DNA of 64,000 nucleotides from Hoyosella subflava DQS3-9A1 (GTDB lineage: Bacteria > Actinomycetota > Actinomycetes > Mycobacteriales > Mycobacteriaceae). The stretch covers positions 3,224,001-3,288,000 of the forward strand of contig NC_015564.1 in NCBI RefSeq assembly GCF_000214175.1, written 5' to 3'. The notes below the pieces were generated by a model. That model had not been told where the DNA came from and did no database searches. It saw only the letters and a list, made by a program, of their open reading frames with translations. A program made the translations under genes and the position numbers. Within the stretch, counting starts at the first letter, position 1; every line of letters begins with the position of its first letter. This document shows positions 48,015 to 57,991 of the stretch, piece after piece.

Positions 48015-50035
48015 TTGGTGTCGTCCCCTTCTGCACTTTGTTTGCGCTGCTGCTCCCGGTATGCGACAGCCTGGTCTTCAGTCTGAATGACGCTGTGGAG
48101 CTTTGCCGGCGACTCTCCGGCGGACTCATCTTCGTCGAACAGCGGCCGGATGCCGCGGGCAGCCATGATTTCCGTATTGCTGGTGCCCGCTGCGACCATC
48201 GGCCACACCTGAGCGTCAGCACCGACAATGAAGTCGATAACGACGGGTCGGTCGTTGATCTCTTGCGCCTTCTTGATGGCGGGGATGACGTCTTCTTCCT
48301 TGTCGACACGAATGCCCACGCAGCCGAGGGCCTCGGCCAGCTTGACGAAATCCGGGATGCGCAGGGAGTGGGTTGAGAGATCGGTGCTGGAGTAGCGCTC
48401 CTCGTAGAAGAGGTTCTGCCACTGGCGCACCATGCCGAGGTTGCCGTTGTTGATGAGCGCAACCTTGATCGGCACACCTTCAATCGCGCAGGTGGCGAGC
48501 TCCTGGTTGGTCATCTGGAAGCAGCCATCACCGTCGATCGCCCACACTTCAGTGTCCGGCACGCCCATTTTGGCGCCCATCGCAGCAGGAACGGCGTACC
48601 CCATCGTCCCGAGACCACCCGAGTTCAGCCACGTGCGCGGCTTCTCGTACCGGATGAACTGCGCTGCCCACATCTGATGCTGGCCCACTCCGGCCACGTA
48701 TACGGCCTCCGGACCGGCGAGCTTCCCGAGCTGCTCAATGACGTACTCCGGTGACAGCGAACCATCACTCTGCGGGCCGTAGCTCAGCGGGTACGTTTCC
48801 CGCACACCGCTCAGGTACGCCCACCACTCGGAAATGTCTGGGACACGGCCGGTTTGGCGGTCCGACGCGATCGCGTCGGTGAGCTCGACGATAACTTCCT
48901 TGCAGTCACCCACGATGGGCACATCCGCGTGGCGGTTCTTCCCGATTTCGGCCGGGTCGATGTCAGCGTGGATGATCTTCGCATCTGGCGCAAAGGTCGA
49001 CAGCTTACCTGTGACACGGTCGTCGAACCGCGCACCGAGCGTGATCAGGAGGTCACTCCGCTGCAGCGCCGCAACCGCCGCGACGGTGCCGTGCATGCCG
49101 GGCATGCCGAGGTTCAGGTCGTGGCTGTCAGGGAAGGCGCCGCGTGCCATCAGCGTGGTGACGACGGGGATGCCGCTCAGTTCCGCGAGCTTCAGCAGCT
49201 GTTCCGAGGCTTCTGCCTTCATAACACCGCCGCCGACGTACAGCACCGGCTTCTTCGCCGCAGCGATCAGGCGGGACGCCTCACGCACCTGCTTGCCATG
49301 CGGTTTGGTCACCGGGCGGTACCCGGGCAGGCGCATCTCTGGCGGCCAGACGAAGTTCATGTCGCCCTGCAACACGTCCTTGGGAATGTCGACGAGAACC
49401 GGTCCGGGACGTCCGCTTGACGCAAGGTAGAAGGCTTCTGCGATCACCCGCGGGATGTCGTCGCCTTCCGTGACGAGGAAGTTGTGTTTCGTCACCGGCA
49501 TTGTGATACCGGCGATGTCGGCTTCCTGGAAGCCGTCCGTACCGATAAGCGGGCGGCCGACCTGGCCTGTGATTGCCACCATCGGCACCGAGTCCATGTA
49601 GGCGTCCGCGAGTGGTGTGACGAGGTTGGTGGCGCCGGGCCCTGACGTCGCCATACACACACCGACCTTGCCGGTGGCCTGGGCGTAGCCAGTCGCGGCG
49701 TGACCGGCACCCTGCTCATGCCTCACAAGCACATGGCGCACCTTCTTGGAATCGAGCATCGGGTCGTATACCGGGAGGATCGCGCCGCCGGGAATACCGA
49801 ACACGATGTCCGCGTGGAGCTCTTCAAGCGATCGTACGACCGCGTGGGCTCCCGTCATTCGTTCAGGCGCTCCGGGACGGGTCGTCGGCAAACTAGCCGG
49901 CGTCGCCCCCACTCCTGTGTCGGTGCGCTGCCCACTCTGGGCACCGCTGGCGTCACTCTGCCGCGCGGAAGCGTGTCCCGCGGCGGAATGTCCTGGCTGC
50001 GGGCCTGGCGTTGGCCGTGCTGTCGGTGCACTCAC
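48011..50035 (-). CDS. ilvB: Acetolactate synthase large (catalytic) subunit
   Basis: About 674 residues. A ThDP and FAD enzyme that joins two pyruvates, or pyruvate and 2-oxobutyrate, in Val/Leu/Ile synthesis. [14 protein letters not shown] and the ThDP glutamate in [15 protein letters not shown] lie near the start of the core. [19 protein letters not shown] and INN form the ThDP-Mg motif. An N-terminal extension of about 65 residues rich in Ala, Pro, Ser and Thr precedes the core, as in mycobacterial IlvB1. The GTG at 50033-50035 ([10 protein letters not shown]) has an AAGAGG site. The frame upstream to 50113 is non-coding leader. An attenuator precedes the gene. Confidence 0.97.
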   Translation of the reverse strand: MSAPTARPTPGPQPGHSAAGHASARQSDASGAQSGQRTDTGVGATPASLPTTRPGAPERMTGAHAVVRSLEELHADIVFGIPGGAILPVYDPMLDSKKVRHVLVRHEQGAGHAATGYAQATGKVGVCMATSGPGATNLVTPLADAYMDSVPMVAITGQVGRPLIGTDGFQEADIAGITMPVTKHNFLVTEGDDIPRVIAEAFYLASSGRPGPVLVDIPKDVLQGDMNFVWPPEMRLPGYRPVTKPHGKQVREASRLIAAAKKPVLYVGGGVMKAEASEQLLKLAELSGIPVVTTLMARGAFPDSHDLNLGMPGMHGTVAAVAALQRSDLLITLGARFDDRVTGKLSTFAPDAKIIHADIDPAEIGKNRHADVPIVGDCKEVIVELTDAIASDRQTGRVPDISEWWAYLSGVRETYPLSYGPQSDGSLSPEYVIEQLGKLAGPEAVYVAGVGQHQMWAAQFIRYEKPRTWLNSGGLGTMGYAVPAAMGAKMGVPDTEVWAIDGDGCFQMTNQELATCAIEGVPIKVALINNGNLGMVRQWQNLFYEERYSSTDLSTHSLRIPDFVKLAEALGCVGIRVDKEEDVIPAIKKAQEINDRPVVIDFIVGADAQVWPMVAAGTSNTEIMAARGIRPLFDEDESAGESPAKLHSVIQTEDQAVAYREQQRKQSAEGDDTK

Positions 50036-50114
50036 TGCAAGTTCCTCTTGTTGGTTCCGGCAATCCTCGGTTCGTGCCGTGATCTGGATCACTCCACATG
50101 CTACTGCGGGCACG

Positions 50115-50151
50115 AAAAAACCCCCGCTCGCAGGTCTCTGCGGAACGAGGG
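50115..50151 (-). terminator. Rho-independent attenuator terminator upstream of ilvB
   Basis: On the minus strand a GC-rich stem (50151-50146 with 50126-50121; inner CGCAG 50142-50138 with CTGCG 50133-50129) with a four-base loop is followed directly by six T residues (50120-50115). It lies 35 bases after the leader peptide stop and about 80 bases before the ilvB start. Read-through would be required for ilvBN expression. Confidence 0.8.
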
Positions 50152-50186
50152 TGCGCGTCGTGCTGGCGGATACGTTCGAAAACGAC

Positions 50187-50234
50187 TCAGGCGACGACGC
50201 GCAAGCCGATTACGAGTACCGCAGTTATGTTCAC
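50187..50234 (-). CDS. ilvB leader peptide (15 residues), transcription attenuation
   Basis: The minus-strand frame from GTG reads (M)[14 protein letters not shown]-stop. Nine of 15 codons are Val, Leu or Ile, counting the GTG start. Several are codons uncommon in high-GC genomes (ATA, GTA, TTG). Such a peptide just upstream of a terminator hairpin is the classical attenuation design: ribosome stalling when charged Leu/Val/Ile-tRNA is scarce would disrupt the terminator. Corynebacteria carry a comparable leader before ilvBNC. No ribosome site precedes the GTG. A -10 box seven bases upstream suggests a leaderless start. It is too short to be found by normal gene callers. Confidence 0.82.
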   Translation of the reverse strand: MNITAVLVIGLRVVA

Positions 50235-50241
50235 GCGACCG

Positions 50242-50271
50242 ACGCTAATGAAGACCTGCTCCTGGCGTCAA
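50242..50271 (-). promoter_or_regulatory. Promoter of the ilvB leader/ilvBN operon
   Basis: A -35 box TTGACG (50266-50271) and a -10 box TAGCGT (50242-50247) are separated by 18 bases. The -10 ends seven bases before the leader peptide GTG (50232-50234), which places the transcription start at or beside the start codon. Confidence 0.7.
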
Positions 50272-50285
50272 TCTGGTTCATCCCT

Positions 50286-50306
50286 GCATCCCACATTTTG
50301 GGATGC
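50286..50306. promoter_or_regulatory. Perfect inverted repeat in the ilvB/cfp6 divergent gap
   Basis: GCATCCCA (50286-50293) and TGGGATGC (50299-50306) form perfect eight-base arms with a five-base spacer. The repeat lies 15 bases upstream of the ilvB leader -35 box. A third half-site GGGATGC recurs at 50328-50334. This looks like a regulator binding site acting on one or both divergent promoters. Confidence 0.5.
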
Positions 50307-50346
50307 CTGGACGGGGGTGTTTGGACCGGGATGCAAGTATGGAGGG

Positions 50347-50790
50347 GTGCCCGACGCAGACTCAGTAAAGCCAGCAGAACCACAAGTCCCGCTGCCGCAG
50401 CGAGAACGGCAAGTGGAAACCATCCGCATCTCGCGACTGACGTTGCTGGGAGTCCTCCTCCTCGCTGTGTGTGTAGCTGTCCCGGCGAGTGCCCAGCCCG
50501 TCCTGTTCGGATGGCTCGGCGCAATCCCGATTGTTCTCGCAATCTGGATTTTGCGAGTCCGTACAAGGGTATCTGAGAGCGCCATTGATATACGAACCTT
50601 GCGCGGCACACGTCACATTTCCTGGAGCGACATCAAAGGGCTCACCTTCCCCAAGTACAAGTCAGCCCGCGCAGTCCTCCACGACGGAAGTTCAGTCCCG
50701 CTGCCTGCTGTGACGTTCAATGATCTGCCGAAGATCACGCCGCTGAGCGGTGGCCGGATCCCCGACCTGCACGCGTCCGCCCAAAAATAA
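50347..50790 (+). CDS. PH domain-containing membrane protein (Cfp6-like)
   Basis: About 147 residues. Two hydrophobic stretches (LTLLGVLLLAVCVAVPASA and LGAIPIVLAIWILRV) precede a compact bacterial PH domain: IDIRTLRGTRHISWSDIKGL, YKSARAVLHDG, VPLPAVTFNDLPKITPLSGG. This pattern and the position next to ilvB match mycobacterial Rv3004 (low-molecular-weight antigen 6). The start is uncertain: GTG at 50347 has GGAGGG too close, and a GTG at 50413 would lose 22 residues. The longer frame upstream overlaps the ilvB leader and is not credible. Function unknown. Confidence 0.8.
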   Translation: MPDADSVKPAEPQVPLPQRERQVETIRISRLTLLGVLLLAVCVAVPASAQPVLFGWLGAIPIVLAIWILRVRTRVSESAIDIRTLRGTRHISWSDIKGLTFPKYKSARAVLHDGSSVPLPAVTFNDLPKITPLSGGRIPDLHASAQK

Positions 50791-50862
50791 ATCGAGTCCG
50801 GAACTGACACTGCCTAGAGTGATCGGTTCCCCCACTTTTCCGACAACGAGGTACTCAGCACC

Positions 50863-52704
50863 ATGCCGCCCTTGAGATCCCGCACAACAACCGTCGGCCG
50901 AAACGCAGCCGGCGCCCGCGCTCTATGGCGCGCGACCGGTATGACCGACACCGATTTCGGGAAGCCGATCGTAGCCATCGCCAACTCGTACACCCAGTTC
51001 GTACCAGGCCATGTGCACCTCAAGAATCTCGGCGAGATCGTTGCTGAGGCGATCCGCGAAGCGGGCGGAGTCGCGCGCGAGTTCCACACCATCGCCGTCG
51101 ACGACGGCATTGCCATGGGCCACGGCGGCATGCTCTATTCACTGCCGAGCCGGGAAATCATCGCCGACTCAGTCGAGTACATGGTCAACGCACACACCGC
51201 CGATGCGCTGGTGTGCATCTCGAACTGCGACAAGATCACACCGGGAATGCTCAACGCAGCGATGCGCCTCAACATACCCACCGTTTTCGTCTCCGGCGGG
51301 CCGATGGAAGCAGGCAAAGCAGTCGTCGTCGACGGCGTGGCACACGCGCCCACGGACCTCGTGACGGCGATCTCCGCGAGTGCCAACCCCGCGGTAGACG
51401 ATGCTGGGCTCGATGAAGTCGAGCGGTCCGCCTGCCCGACCTGCGGCTCCTGTTCCGGGATGTTCACCGCCAACTCCATGAATTGCCTCACTGAGGCGCT
51501 TGGCCTCGCGTTGCCCGGCAACGGCTCGACGCTCGCGACGCATGCATACCGTCGCGAGCTATTCACCCGCGCCGGAAAAGTCATCGTCGACGCAGCAACC
51601 CGGTACTACCGTGACGACGACGAGTCAGTCCTTCCGCGCAACATCGCAACCAAGGCCGCTTTCGGTAACGCGATGGCGCTCGACGTGGCAATGGGCGGGT
51701 CCACGAATACTGTTCTGCACATCCTCGCCGCCGCTGAAGAAGGCGAGATCGATTTCACCCTCGAAGACATCGATGCGATCAGCCGCAAGGTGCCCTGCCT
51801 CGCGAAGGTCTCACCGAACTCCGACTACCACATGGAGGATGTGCATCGCGCTGGCGGGATCCCCGCCATTCTGGGTGAGCTGCGGCGCGGCGGTCTGCTC
51901 GACGACTCTCTCAGCACCGTGCACACCCCGTCGATGGGTGAATGGCTCGACGCTTGGGACATCCGCTCACCGCACGCGAGCGAGGAAGCACGGGCACTAT
52001 TTCTTGCCGCACCTGGCGGAGTCCGAACCACCGAACCCTTCTCCACGTCGAACGTCTGGGCCTCCCCCGATATCGACGCAGAAGGCGGATGTATTCGGGA
52101 CGTGGAACACGCGTACACGAAGGACGGCGGGCTTGCTGTGCTCCGCGGGAACCTCGCACCGAATGGCGCCGTGATCAAAACAGCCGGGATCGACGAGGCG
52201 CTGTGGCGTTTCCAGGGGCCCGCGCGCGTGGTCGAGAGCCAGGAAGAAGCAGTCAGCGTCATCCTCCGGCGCGAGATCCAGCCCGGGGACATCCTCGTCG
52301 TCCGGTACGAGGGCCCCGCAGGCGGGCCGGGAATGCAGGAAATGCTGCACCCCACGGCATTCCTCAAGGGTGCCGGGCTGGGCGCGAAATGTGCGCTCAT
52401 CACCGACGGACGCTTCTCTGGCGGGACCTCAGGCATTTCGGTCGGACACATGTCGCCAGAAGCGGCCGCAGGTGGCGCAATCGGCCTCGTCGAGGATGGA
52501 GACCAGATCCTGATCGATATCCGCAGCCGCACACTCGCGCTGCTCATCAACGAGGATGTGCTCGCGGAGCGGCGCGCCAAAATGGAGGCCGCAGAACGTC
52601 CTTGGCATCCGCGCGAGCGGCAGCGTCCGGTTACCACGGCGCTGCGCGCCTATGCCGCGCTGGCCACCTCGGCCGACCGGGGTGCGGTGCGCGAGGTCCG
52701 CTGA
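50863..52704 (+). CDS. ilvD: Dihydroxy-acid dehydratase
   Basis: A 613-residue iron-sulfur enzyme that dehydrates dihydroxy acids to the 2-oxo acid precursors of Val, Leu and Ile. [20 protein letters not shown] holds one cluster cysteine, and [20 protein letters not shown] the second cluster/substrate region. [20 protein letters not shown] is the C-terminal signature. Complete and of the usual length. The ATG has GAGG 11 bases upstream. In mycobacteria ilvD is elsewhere; here it sits between cfp6 and the DoxX gene, so the local BCAA gene set is more complete. A long inverted repeat follows the stop. Confidence 0.97.
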   Translation: MPPLRSRTTTVGRNAAGARALWRATGMTDTDFGKPIVAIANSYTQFVPGHVHLKNLGEIVAEAIREAGGVAREFHTIAVDDGIAMGHGGMLYSLPSREIIADSVEYMVNAHTADALVCISNCDKITPGMLNAAMRLNIPTVFVSGGPMEAGKAVVVDGVAHAPTDLVTAISASANPAVDDAGLDEVERSACPTCGSCSGMFTANSMNCLTEALGLALPGNGSTLATHAYRRELFTRAGKVIVDAATRYYRDDDESVLPRNIATKAAFGNAMALDVAMGGSTNTVLHILAAAEEGEIDFTLEDIDAISRKVPCLAKVSPNSDYHMEDVHRAGGIPAILGELRRGGLLDDSLSTVHTPSMGEWLDAWDIRSPHASEEARALFLAAPGGVRTTEPFSTSNVWASPDIDAEGGCIRDVEHAYTKDGGLAVLRGNLAPNGAVIKTAGIDEALWRFQGPARVVESQEEAVSVILRREIQPGDILVVRYEGPAGGPGMQEMLHPTAFLKGAGLGAKCALITDGRFSGGTSGISVGHMSPEAAAGGAIGLVEDGDQILIDIRSRTLALLINEDVLAERRAKMEAAERPWHPRERQRPVTTALRAYAALATSADRGAVREVR

Positions 52705-52715
52705 CCTGGAAACAC

Positions 52716-52762
52716 AATCGGGAAGGATTTACCCTCGTGGCGAGGGAAAATCCTTCCCGATT
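52716..52762. terminator. Long inverted repeat between ilvD and the DoxX gene
   Basis: Arms 52716-52737 and 52741-52762 of 22 bases are complementary at all but one position, with a three-base loop. It is flanked by the two stop codons of convergent genes. It is one of the strongest hairpins in the window and probably ends both transcripts. Confidence 0.85.
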
Positions 52763-52775
52763 CTCAGCGGATGGC

Positions 52776-53933
52776 TCAGACTTGTCCGCTGAGGAAGATC
52801 CACGCGCACGCGCCGCCGACAATGCCGAGGAACAGGAGAACACTCGACCCCCAGCGTGGCCGTGTCGACCATCCTGCGCTGCGTTCCATGCTGATGCGTC
52901 CGGGACCGGTGAGGGCGAGCGCGCCTGCGGCGACGGCGAGCACGAGCGCCACTTCTAGTTCGGGTGTGCCGATGCCCTGCAGGCCCGGCTCTGCAGTTTG
53001 GTGAGCCAGCCACACGTTCATCAGGGCTGCGACCGACACCGCTGCACCCACTGGTGTCGCCAGTCCGAGGAGCAGGAGCAAGCCGCCGCCTATCTGGGCG
53101 CTCATCACCGCGATCGCGACGATGCTCGCGGACTGATAACCCGCGTCGGTGAACAACGTTTCAAGGCCACCCATGCCGAGTCCACCAGACTGCCCGAGCA
53201 GGTGCCTTACACCATCAGCAATCAGCGCACCGCCTACCAGCAGGCGCAAAATGAACAAACCGAATTCGAGGGTGCCGCGCCCCTCTGGGACTACCTGAGC
53301 TGGCGGGACCGCGACTGGTTCTCGCTGCATGTCGTCCTGCGTGGGGCTATAGGCAGCCTGCGCCCCAGCCGCCCCGGCCCCCCACAGATCCTGCTCTCCA
53401 TAGGGCTGCTGGGGCGCGAACGGGCCGGTCGCAGCACCCGGACCGCCCGGAACATACGACATCTCTTCAGGCCTCTCTAGGATCTCGGTGTGAGCGCTGC
53501 TGTATGCCTGCGGCGGGGCCGGGTCCTGAACTGGGATTTGCTCAGTCGCTTCAGACTCGCGAAGACCAAGGTCATCGTCATCAACCAGCGGAGTGTAGCC
53601 AGCCGTGGCTGAAGGGCGTGGCGGGCGCCCGCGCGTCACCTGAGCGCTGTATTGGCCCGGCGTGGCCACGGGTGCGGTTGCCGCCCCCGTATCTGTCCCT
53701 GGACGCGACCAGGCAAAGCCAGGTGCCGTGTCACTGTCGCCTGCGGCACGGCCAAAACCCCCACTCTGGTCATCAGGCTGGACGCTGGGTATCGCTTCCG
53801 TCGCCGGCCCAGAATCCGCGTCAGCAGCACCCTTCGCCGGAATCTCCTCGGTGTTCTGATCGAAGGGACTAGGGGCGGTCGCTGGGGCGTCATACGGCTG
53901 CGGATCGCTGGCGTCATCACGCTTGTCGGTCAT
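52776..53933 (-). CDS. DoxX family membrane protein with long disordered N-terminal region
   Basis: About 385 residues. The first 250 are low-complexity Pro/Ala/Glu/Gln-rich and probably cytoplasmic and disordered. The last 135 form the four-helix DoxX domain: LEFGLFILRLLVGGALIADG, VRHLLGQSGGLGMGGLETLF, IVAIAVMSAQIGGGLLLLLG, LATPVGAAVSVAALMNVWLA. The mycobacterial counterpart is Rv3005c, reported to form a redox complex with SodA and SseA. Neither partner is encoded here. Start at ATG 53931-53933 (TDKRDDASD); an ATG at 53990 is possible but less supported. It is divergent from the lppZ gene. Confidence 0.85.
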   Translation of the reverse strand: MTDKRDDASDPQPYDAPATAPSPFDQNTEEIPAKGAADADSGPATEAIPSVQPDDQSGGFGRAAGDSDTAPGFAWSRPGTDTGAATAPVATPGQYSAQVTRGRPPRPSATAGYTPLVDDDDLGLRESEATEQIPVQDPAPPQAYSSAHTEILERPEEMSYVPGGPGAATGPFAPQQPYGEQDLWGAGAAGAQAAYSPTQDDMQREPVAVPPAQVVPEGRGTLEFGLFILRLLVGGALIADGVRHLLGQSGGLGMGGLETLFTDAGYQSASIVAIAVMSAQIGGGLLLLLGLATPVGAAVSVAALMNVWLAHQTAEPGLQGIGTPELEVALVLAVAAGALALTGPGRISMERSAGWSTRPRWGSSVLLFLGIVGGACAWIFLSGQV

Positions 53934-54024
53934 GGTCACCAGCGTAGGTCCGAAAGGGGGGCTGAGTCCGGTAGGCATGTGGCGTGCCACGGAAGGACGG
54001 CGTGTTTTCGGTTACGTTGGTGGC

Positions 54025-55167
54025 ATGTCACATGCGCATCGGGCACGTCCGGCGGCGACCATGGCGGTCACAGCAGGCCTGCTCGGTTTCGTTGCACTCA
54101 GCGGGTGCGCGAGGTTTGACGACTCGCTCGCATCGCCATTTGAACCCGAACCCACCGCCGGCGGTTTCGCGGAACTCGTTCCGCCCGACCCCAACCAGAC
54201 GCCGACCACTGAAGACGAGGCTCCGGAAGAAGAAGGTCCCTGCGTTGATCCCGACCCGGCCGTGGTAGCCACCTGCCTTGAACCGACGGCAGGCCTCACG
54301 GTGCTGCCGGGGGGCGGTGCCGCCCTCGTATCCGAGCGGACGACGGGAAGGGTCCTCACTGTCGCGCCGGAAACCGAACCGGACGAGTTCACTCAGATCG
54401 ACGTCGACGGCAGCGGGGATGGCGGGCTCCTCGATGTCGCCCTGTCCCCTACGTTCTTTGAGGATCGGCTGCTTTTCGCCTATATCTCGACGCCTTCCGA
54501 TAACCGGGTCGTGCGTGTCGCTCCGGGCGACACTCCCCGTCCCGTCCTTACCGGCATCCCCAAGGGCAGTACCGGCAATGGTGGGTCTATCTCGTTCGAC
54601 GCTGCCGGCGGCCTGGTCATCCGCACCGGCGATGCGGGAGATCCCGCCGCGGCGGCAAATCCTGGATCACTCGCGGGGAAGATACTGCGGCTCGCGTCGC
54701 CGTCCCCTGCAAACCCGGGCGACCCTCAGATCGTCGCGATCGGCCTCACCGGTACGGGCGGCGCGTGCACAGACCCCGTCACCGGCACGCTATACGCGAC
54801 CGACCGCACGCCCGGCGGTGATCGCCTCGTCCGCGTGGGCGACGCCGGCTCGCTCGAACCCCTGTGGGTGTGGAGCGACTCACCCGGAACCTCGCAGTGC
54901 GCGGCACTGGATAACGAGATCGCCGTGGCGCTCGTTGGCGGCGAAGCCGTGAGTTTCGTCGAAATCAGCGATGAGACAGGCATTGTCACCGGCGACCCAG
55001 TCTTCGCGGTGGAAGGCCGATACGGTCAGGTTTACGGTGCCGCCCGGGGGCCTGAGGGCGAAGTGTGGGCTGGGACGGTGAACAAGGCCTCTGGGGACCC
55101 CGTCGACAGCGATGACCGGGTATTCATTATTCCGCCGGACGGGGGCGGCGGAATCAGCCCCGACTAA
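54025..55167 (+). CDS. lppZ: PQQ-dependent sugar dehydrogenase-like lipoprotein (LppZ)
   Basis: About 380 residues. A lipoprotein signal peptide ends in the lipobox LSGCA, so the protein is acylated and anchored outside the membrane. An acidic Pro/Glu linker follows, then a beta-propeller of the GSDH/sorbosone dehydrogenase type: GLTVLPGGGAALVSERTTGR, DGGLLDVALSPTFFEDRLLF, GNGGSISFDAAGGLVIRTGD. It matches mycobacterial LppZ at the same place (Rv3006). Whether it binds PQQ or acts as an enzyme is unknown. ATG 54025 is preferred to the earlier in-frame ATG because the signal peptide begins there. Confidence 0.88.
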   Translation: MSHAHRARPAATMAVTAGLLGFVALSGCARFDDSLASPFEPEPTAGGFAELVPPDPNQTPTTEDEAPEEEGPCVDPDPAVVATCLEPTAGLTVLPGGGAALVSERTTGRVLTVAPETEPDEFTQIDVDGSGDGGLLDVALSPTFFEDRLLFAYISTPSDNRVVRVAPGDTPRPVLTGIPKGSTGNGGSISFDAAGGLVIRTGDAGDPAAAANPGSLAGKILRLASPSPANPGDPQIVAIGLTGTGGACTDPVTGTLYATDRTPGGDRLVRVGDAGSLEPLWVWSDSPGTSQCAALDNEIAVALVGGEAVSFVEISDETGIVTGDPVFAVEGRYGQVYGAARGPEGEVWAGTVNKASGDPVDSDDRVFIIPPDGGGGISPD

Positions 55168-55174
55168 AAGCTAC

Positions 55175-56716
55175 TCAGGACTGCCCACACGCTTCGATGA
55201 CGAGTTCCTTGACTCGTGCGGGGTCGGCCTGACCCTTGGTTGCCTTCATGACAGCACCGACAATCGCGCCTGCCGCCTGCACCTTGCCGCTGCGAATCTT
55301 CTCGACGATTCCCGGGTTGGCGGCGATCGCATCGTCGACAGCTTTCTGCAGCACCGAGTCGTCACGCACGATCTCGAGGCCGCGCGACTTCATCACAGTC
55401 TCCGGGTCACCCTCACCAGCGAGAACACCGTCTACAACCTCACGCGCGAGTTTGTTGGTCAGCTTGCCGCTGCTGACAAGCTCGGCGACGGCAGCGACGT
55501 GCGCGGGGGTGATCGGCAGTTCTTCTAATCCAACCCCTTCGACGTTGGCTTTCTGTGTCAAATACGAGACCCACCAGGAGCGCGCGGCCTCGGCAGGTGC
55601 GCCCGCATCCACGGTTGCAATGATCAGGTCAAGGGCGCCGGCATTAATGATGTCGCGCATCACCTCGGCGGACACGCCCCAGTCTGCCTGAATCCGCGCA
55701 CGGCGGATCCAGGGGAGCTCCGGGAGGGTACCGCGTAGTTCCTCGATCCATTCAGCAGCAGGCTCGACAGGCTGCAGATCGGGGTCTGGGAAGTACCTGT
55801 AGTCGTCGGCGGTTTCTTTCGGTCGTCCCGCGCTGGTGGTCCCGCCGGCTTCCTGGAAGTGCCGCGTCTCCAGAATGATCTCGCCGCCCGCCTGCAGAAC
55901 CGCTGCTTGACGGCGCATTTCGTAACGCACCGCTACTTCAACACTCTTCAGCGAGTTAACGTTTTTCGTCTCGGTGCGGGTACCGAACTCTTTCGCCCCG
56001 ATTGGCTTGAGCGACACGTTCGCGTCACAGCGCAGCGAGCCCTGGTCCATTCGAACGTCGGACACGTCGAGCGCTTTCAGCAGGTCTCGCAGCGCACCCA
56101 CATAGGCACGCGCCACCTCCGGCGCCCGCGCCCCGGCTCCCTCTATTGGCTTGCTGACGATTTCGATCAGCGGCACACCGGCACGGTTGTAGTCGAGCAG
56201 TGAATGGGTCGCGCCTTCGATCCGGCCGGTCGCACCCCCCACGTGAAGCAGCTTGCCGGTGTCTTCTTCCATGTGGGCGCGTTCAACGCCGACGCGGAAC
56301 GTCTCGCCGTCATCAAGCACCACATCGAGGTAGCCGTCGGAGGCAATCGGTTCTTCGTACTGCGAGATCTGATAGTTCTTGGGCTGATCTGGGTAGAAAT
56401 AGTTCTTGCGCGCGAACTGGCTCCATGGCGCGATCGAGCAGTTCAGCGCGAGACCGATCCGGATCGCCGATTCGACTGCGGCTTTGTTGACAACTGGGAG
56501 TGCACCAGGGAGCCCCAGGCACACAGGGCACACCTGGGTGTTCGGTTCGGCACCGAAAGTGGTCGGGCACGGACAGAACATCTTGGTAGCGGTGTGCAGC
56601 TCAACATGGACCTCCATACCGAGCACAGGCTCGTAGATTTCGAGGACCTCGTCGTATTCAAGCGGTTCCACAGTCTGTCCGTTTCGGGGAGCGTCGATCC
56701 GGGGGCTCGCAGTCAT
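55175..56716 (-). CDS. gatB: Aspartyl/glutamyl-tRNA amidotransferase subunit B
   Basis: A 513-residue subunit of GatCAB, the kinase/tRNA-binding part that converts Glu-tRNA-Gln to Gln-tRNA-Gln. [59 protein letters not shown] and [16 protein letters not shown] are the conserved blocks; [19 protein letters not shown] follows. The zinc-binding cysteines C..C and CPVC are present. The C-terminal YqeY/tail domain binds tRNA. ATG start, 22 bases after pfkA. gatA and gatC lie 5 kb away, separated by pfkA and the transporter cassette. Confidence 0.97.
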   Translation of the reverse strand: MTASPRIDAPRNGQTVEPLEYDEVLEIYEPVLGMEVHVELHTATKMFCPCPTTFGAEPNTQVCPVCLGLPGALPVVNKAAVESAIRIGLALNCSIAPWSQFARKNYFYPDQPKNYQISQYEEPIASDGYLDVVLDDGETFRVGVERAHMEEDTGKLLHVGGATGRIEGATHSLLDYNRAGVPLIEIVSKPIEGAGARAPEVARAYVGALRDLLKALDVSDVRMDQGSLRCDANVSLKPIGAKEFGTRTETKNVNSLKSVEVAVRYEMRRQAAVLQAGGEIILETRHFQEAGGTTSAGRPKETADDYRYFPDPDLQPVEPAAEWIEELRGTLPELPWIRRARIQADWGVSAEVMRDIINAGALDLIIATVDAGAPAEAARSWWVSYLTQKANVEGVGLEELPITPAHVAAVAELVSSGKLTNKLAREVVDGVLAGEGDPETVMKSRGLEIVRDDSVLQKAVDDAIAANPGIVEKIRSGKVQAAGAIVGAVMKATKGQADPARVKELVIEACGQS

Positions 56717-56738
56717 GACTGAGCAGTCTATTCGAGTT

Positions 56739-57770
56739 TCAGCCGAAGAATGCCGCGGCCTCGTCGTAGCTATTCTGCGGGACCACCTTCAGGTGATCGA
56801 CGGCTTCACCGAGTGAAACGAGCTCGATCTCGCTTCCCCGGAGCGCGACCATCTTGCCGTGTTCTCCCGCGTGCGCCGCGTCAGTCGCGTTGATACCGAA
56901 CCGCGTCGCGAGAACCCGGTCGTACGCTGTGGGTGTACCGCCACGCTGGACGTGACCGAGCACCGTGGTGCGAACTTCCTTGCCGATGCGCCGCTCAATC
57001 TCCGCGCCGAGTTGCTGCGCCACCCCCGTGAACCGCTTATGGCCGAATTCGTCGACACCGCCCTCACGCAGCGTCATTGAGTCAGGTTTCGGTTCAGCGC
57101 CCTCGGCGACCACACAGATGAAATGGCTGTCGCCGCGCTGGAACCGGCGTTTGACCATCGCGCACACCTCTTCGACATCGAAAGGCTGCTCTGGAATGAG
57201 GGTGAGGTGCGCACCGGCGGCGAGCCCGGAGTGCAGTGCGATCCAGCCAGCGTGGCGTCCCATCACTTCGACCAGCATGACGCGCTGATGCGACTCCGCC
57301 GTGGTGTGCAGCCGGTCGATCGCTTCCGTCGCGATCGCGAGCGCGGTGTTGAAACCGAACGTGTAGTCGGTGCACGCGATGTCGTTATCGATCGTTTTCG
57401 GCACTCCGACGACCGGGACACCCGATTCGGATAGCCAGTGCGCCGCCGTCAGTGTGCCTTCTCCGCCGATCGGGATGAGCACATCAATCCCGTTGTCGTC
57501 GAGTGTTTGCTGGATGCGGTCCAGCCCCGAACGAAGGATTTCTGGGTTCACCCGGGCGGTACCGAGAATGGTGCCACCGCGCGCGAGTATCGAGTCAACT
57601 CGGTCGTCGAATCGAAGCCGCTCTTTCCGGTCCTCGAGCAGGCCGCGCCACCCATCCCGAAACCCGACGACAGAACTGCCATAACGGTTCTCGCTCGTGC
57701 GGACAATCGCCCGGATGACTGCGTTCAGCCCAGGGCAATCGCCGCCACCTGTGAGAATCCCTATCCGCAT
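56739..57770 (-). CDS. pfkA: 6-phosphofructokinase
   Basis: A 343-residue glycolytic kinase. It begins [20 protein letters not shown]. The phosphoryl-donor loop reads [11 protein letters not shown] and the next block [20 protein letters not shown] with the catalytic Asp of TIDND. The Gly in GGEGT is the ATP-type residue at position 104 (Escherichia coli numbering). The Lys in PKTIDND is the residue seen in PPi-dependent enzymes at 124. This mixed type is normal for actinobacterial group III ATP enzymes. ATG with GGAGGG upstream. It is divergent from the carrier gene. In mycobacteria it lies between gatB and gatA, as here apart from the inserted cassette. Confidence 0.96.
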   Translation of the reverse strand: MRIGILTGGGDCPGLNAVIRAIVRTSENRYGSSVVGFRDGWRGLLEDRKERLRFDDRVDSILARGGTILGTARVNPEILRSGLDRIQQTLDDNGIDVLIPIGGEGTLTAAHWLSESGVPVVGVPKTIDNDIACTDYTFGFNTALAIATEAIDRLHTTAESHQRVMLVEVMGRHAGWIALHSGLAAGAHLTLIPEQPFDVEEVCAMVKRRFQRGDSHFICVVAEGAEPKPDSMTLREGGVDEFGHKRFTGVAQQLGAEIERRIGKEVRTTVLGHVQRGGTPTAYDRVLATRFGINATDAAHAGEHGKMVALRGSEIELVSLGEAVDHLKVVPQNSYDEAAAFFG

Positions 57771-57991
57771 GCCACCCTCCGGTTATCACGCAAGCAAGCA
57801 ATCAGTCGGACAATCAGGTACTGACCTTACGGGAATCCGGACGGGACAGTGACGCTGTCGAACCCGGGCCGTGACGTGAATCGGACGAATCGCTGTTCGC
57901 GACCATTAAGACCACAACAGCGACAGCCGTGGTGAGAGCTGACACATTCAGTTCACAACGTAAGCGAAGTCACGTTTCGGAGGTGTCACCT

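Noticed and set aside
50098-50346. N-terminal extension of the cfp6-like frame
   Set aside because: It crosses the antisense ilvB attenuator and leader, has no ribosome site and does not resemble the family. The short protein is preferred.
51825-52637. A 270-codon minus-strand open frame inside ilvD
   Set aside because: It is antisense to a fully conserved ilvD. The sequence is Ser/Arg/Pro-rich and matches no family I know.
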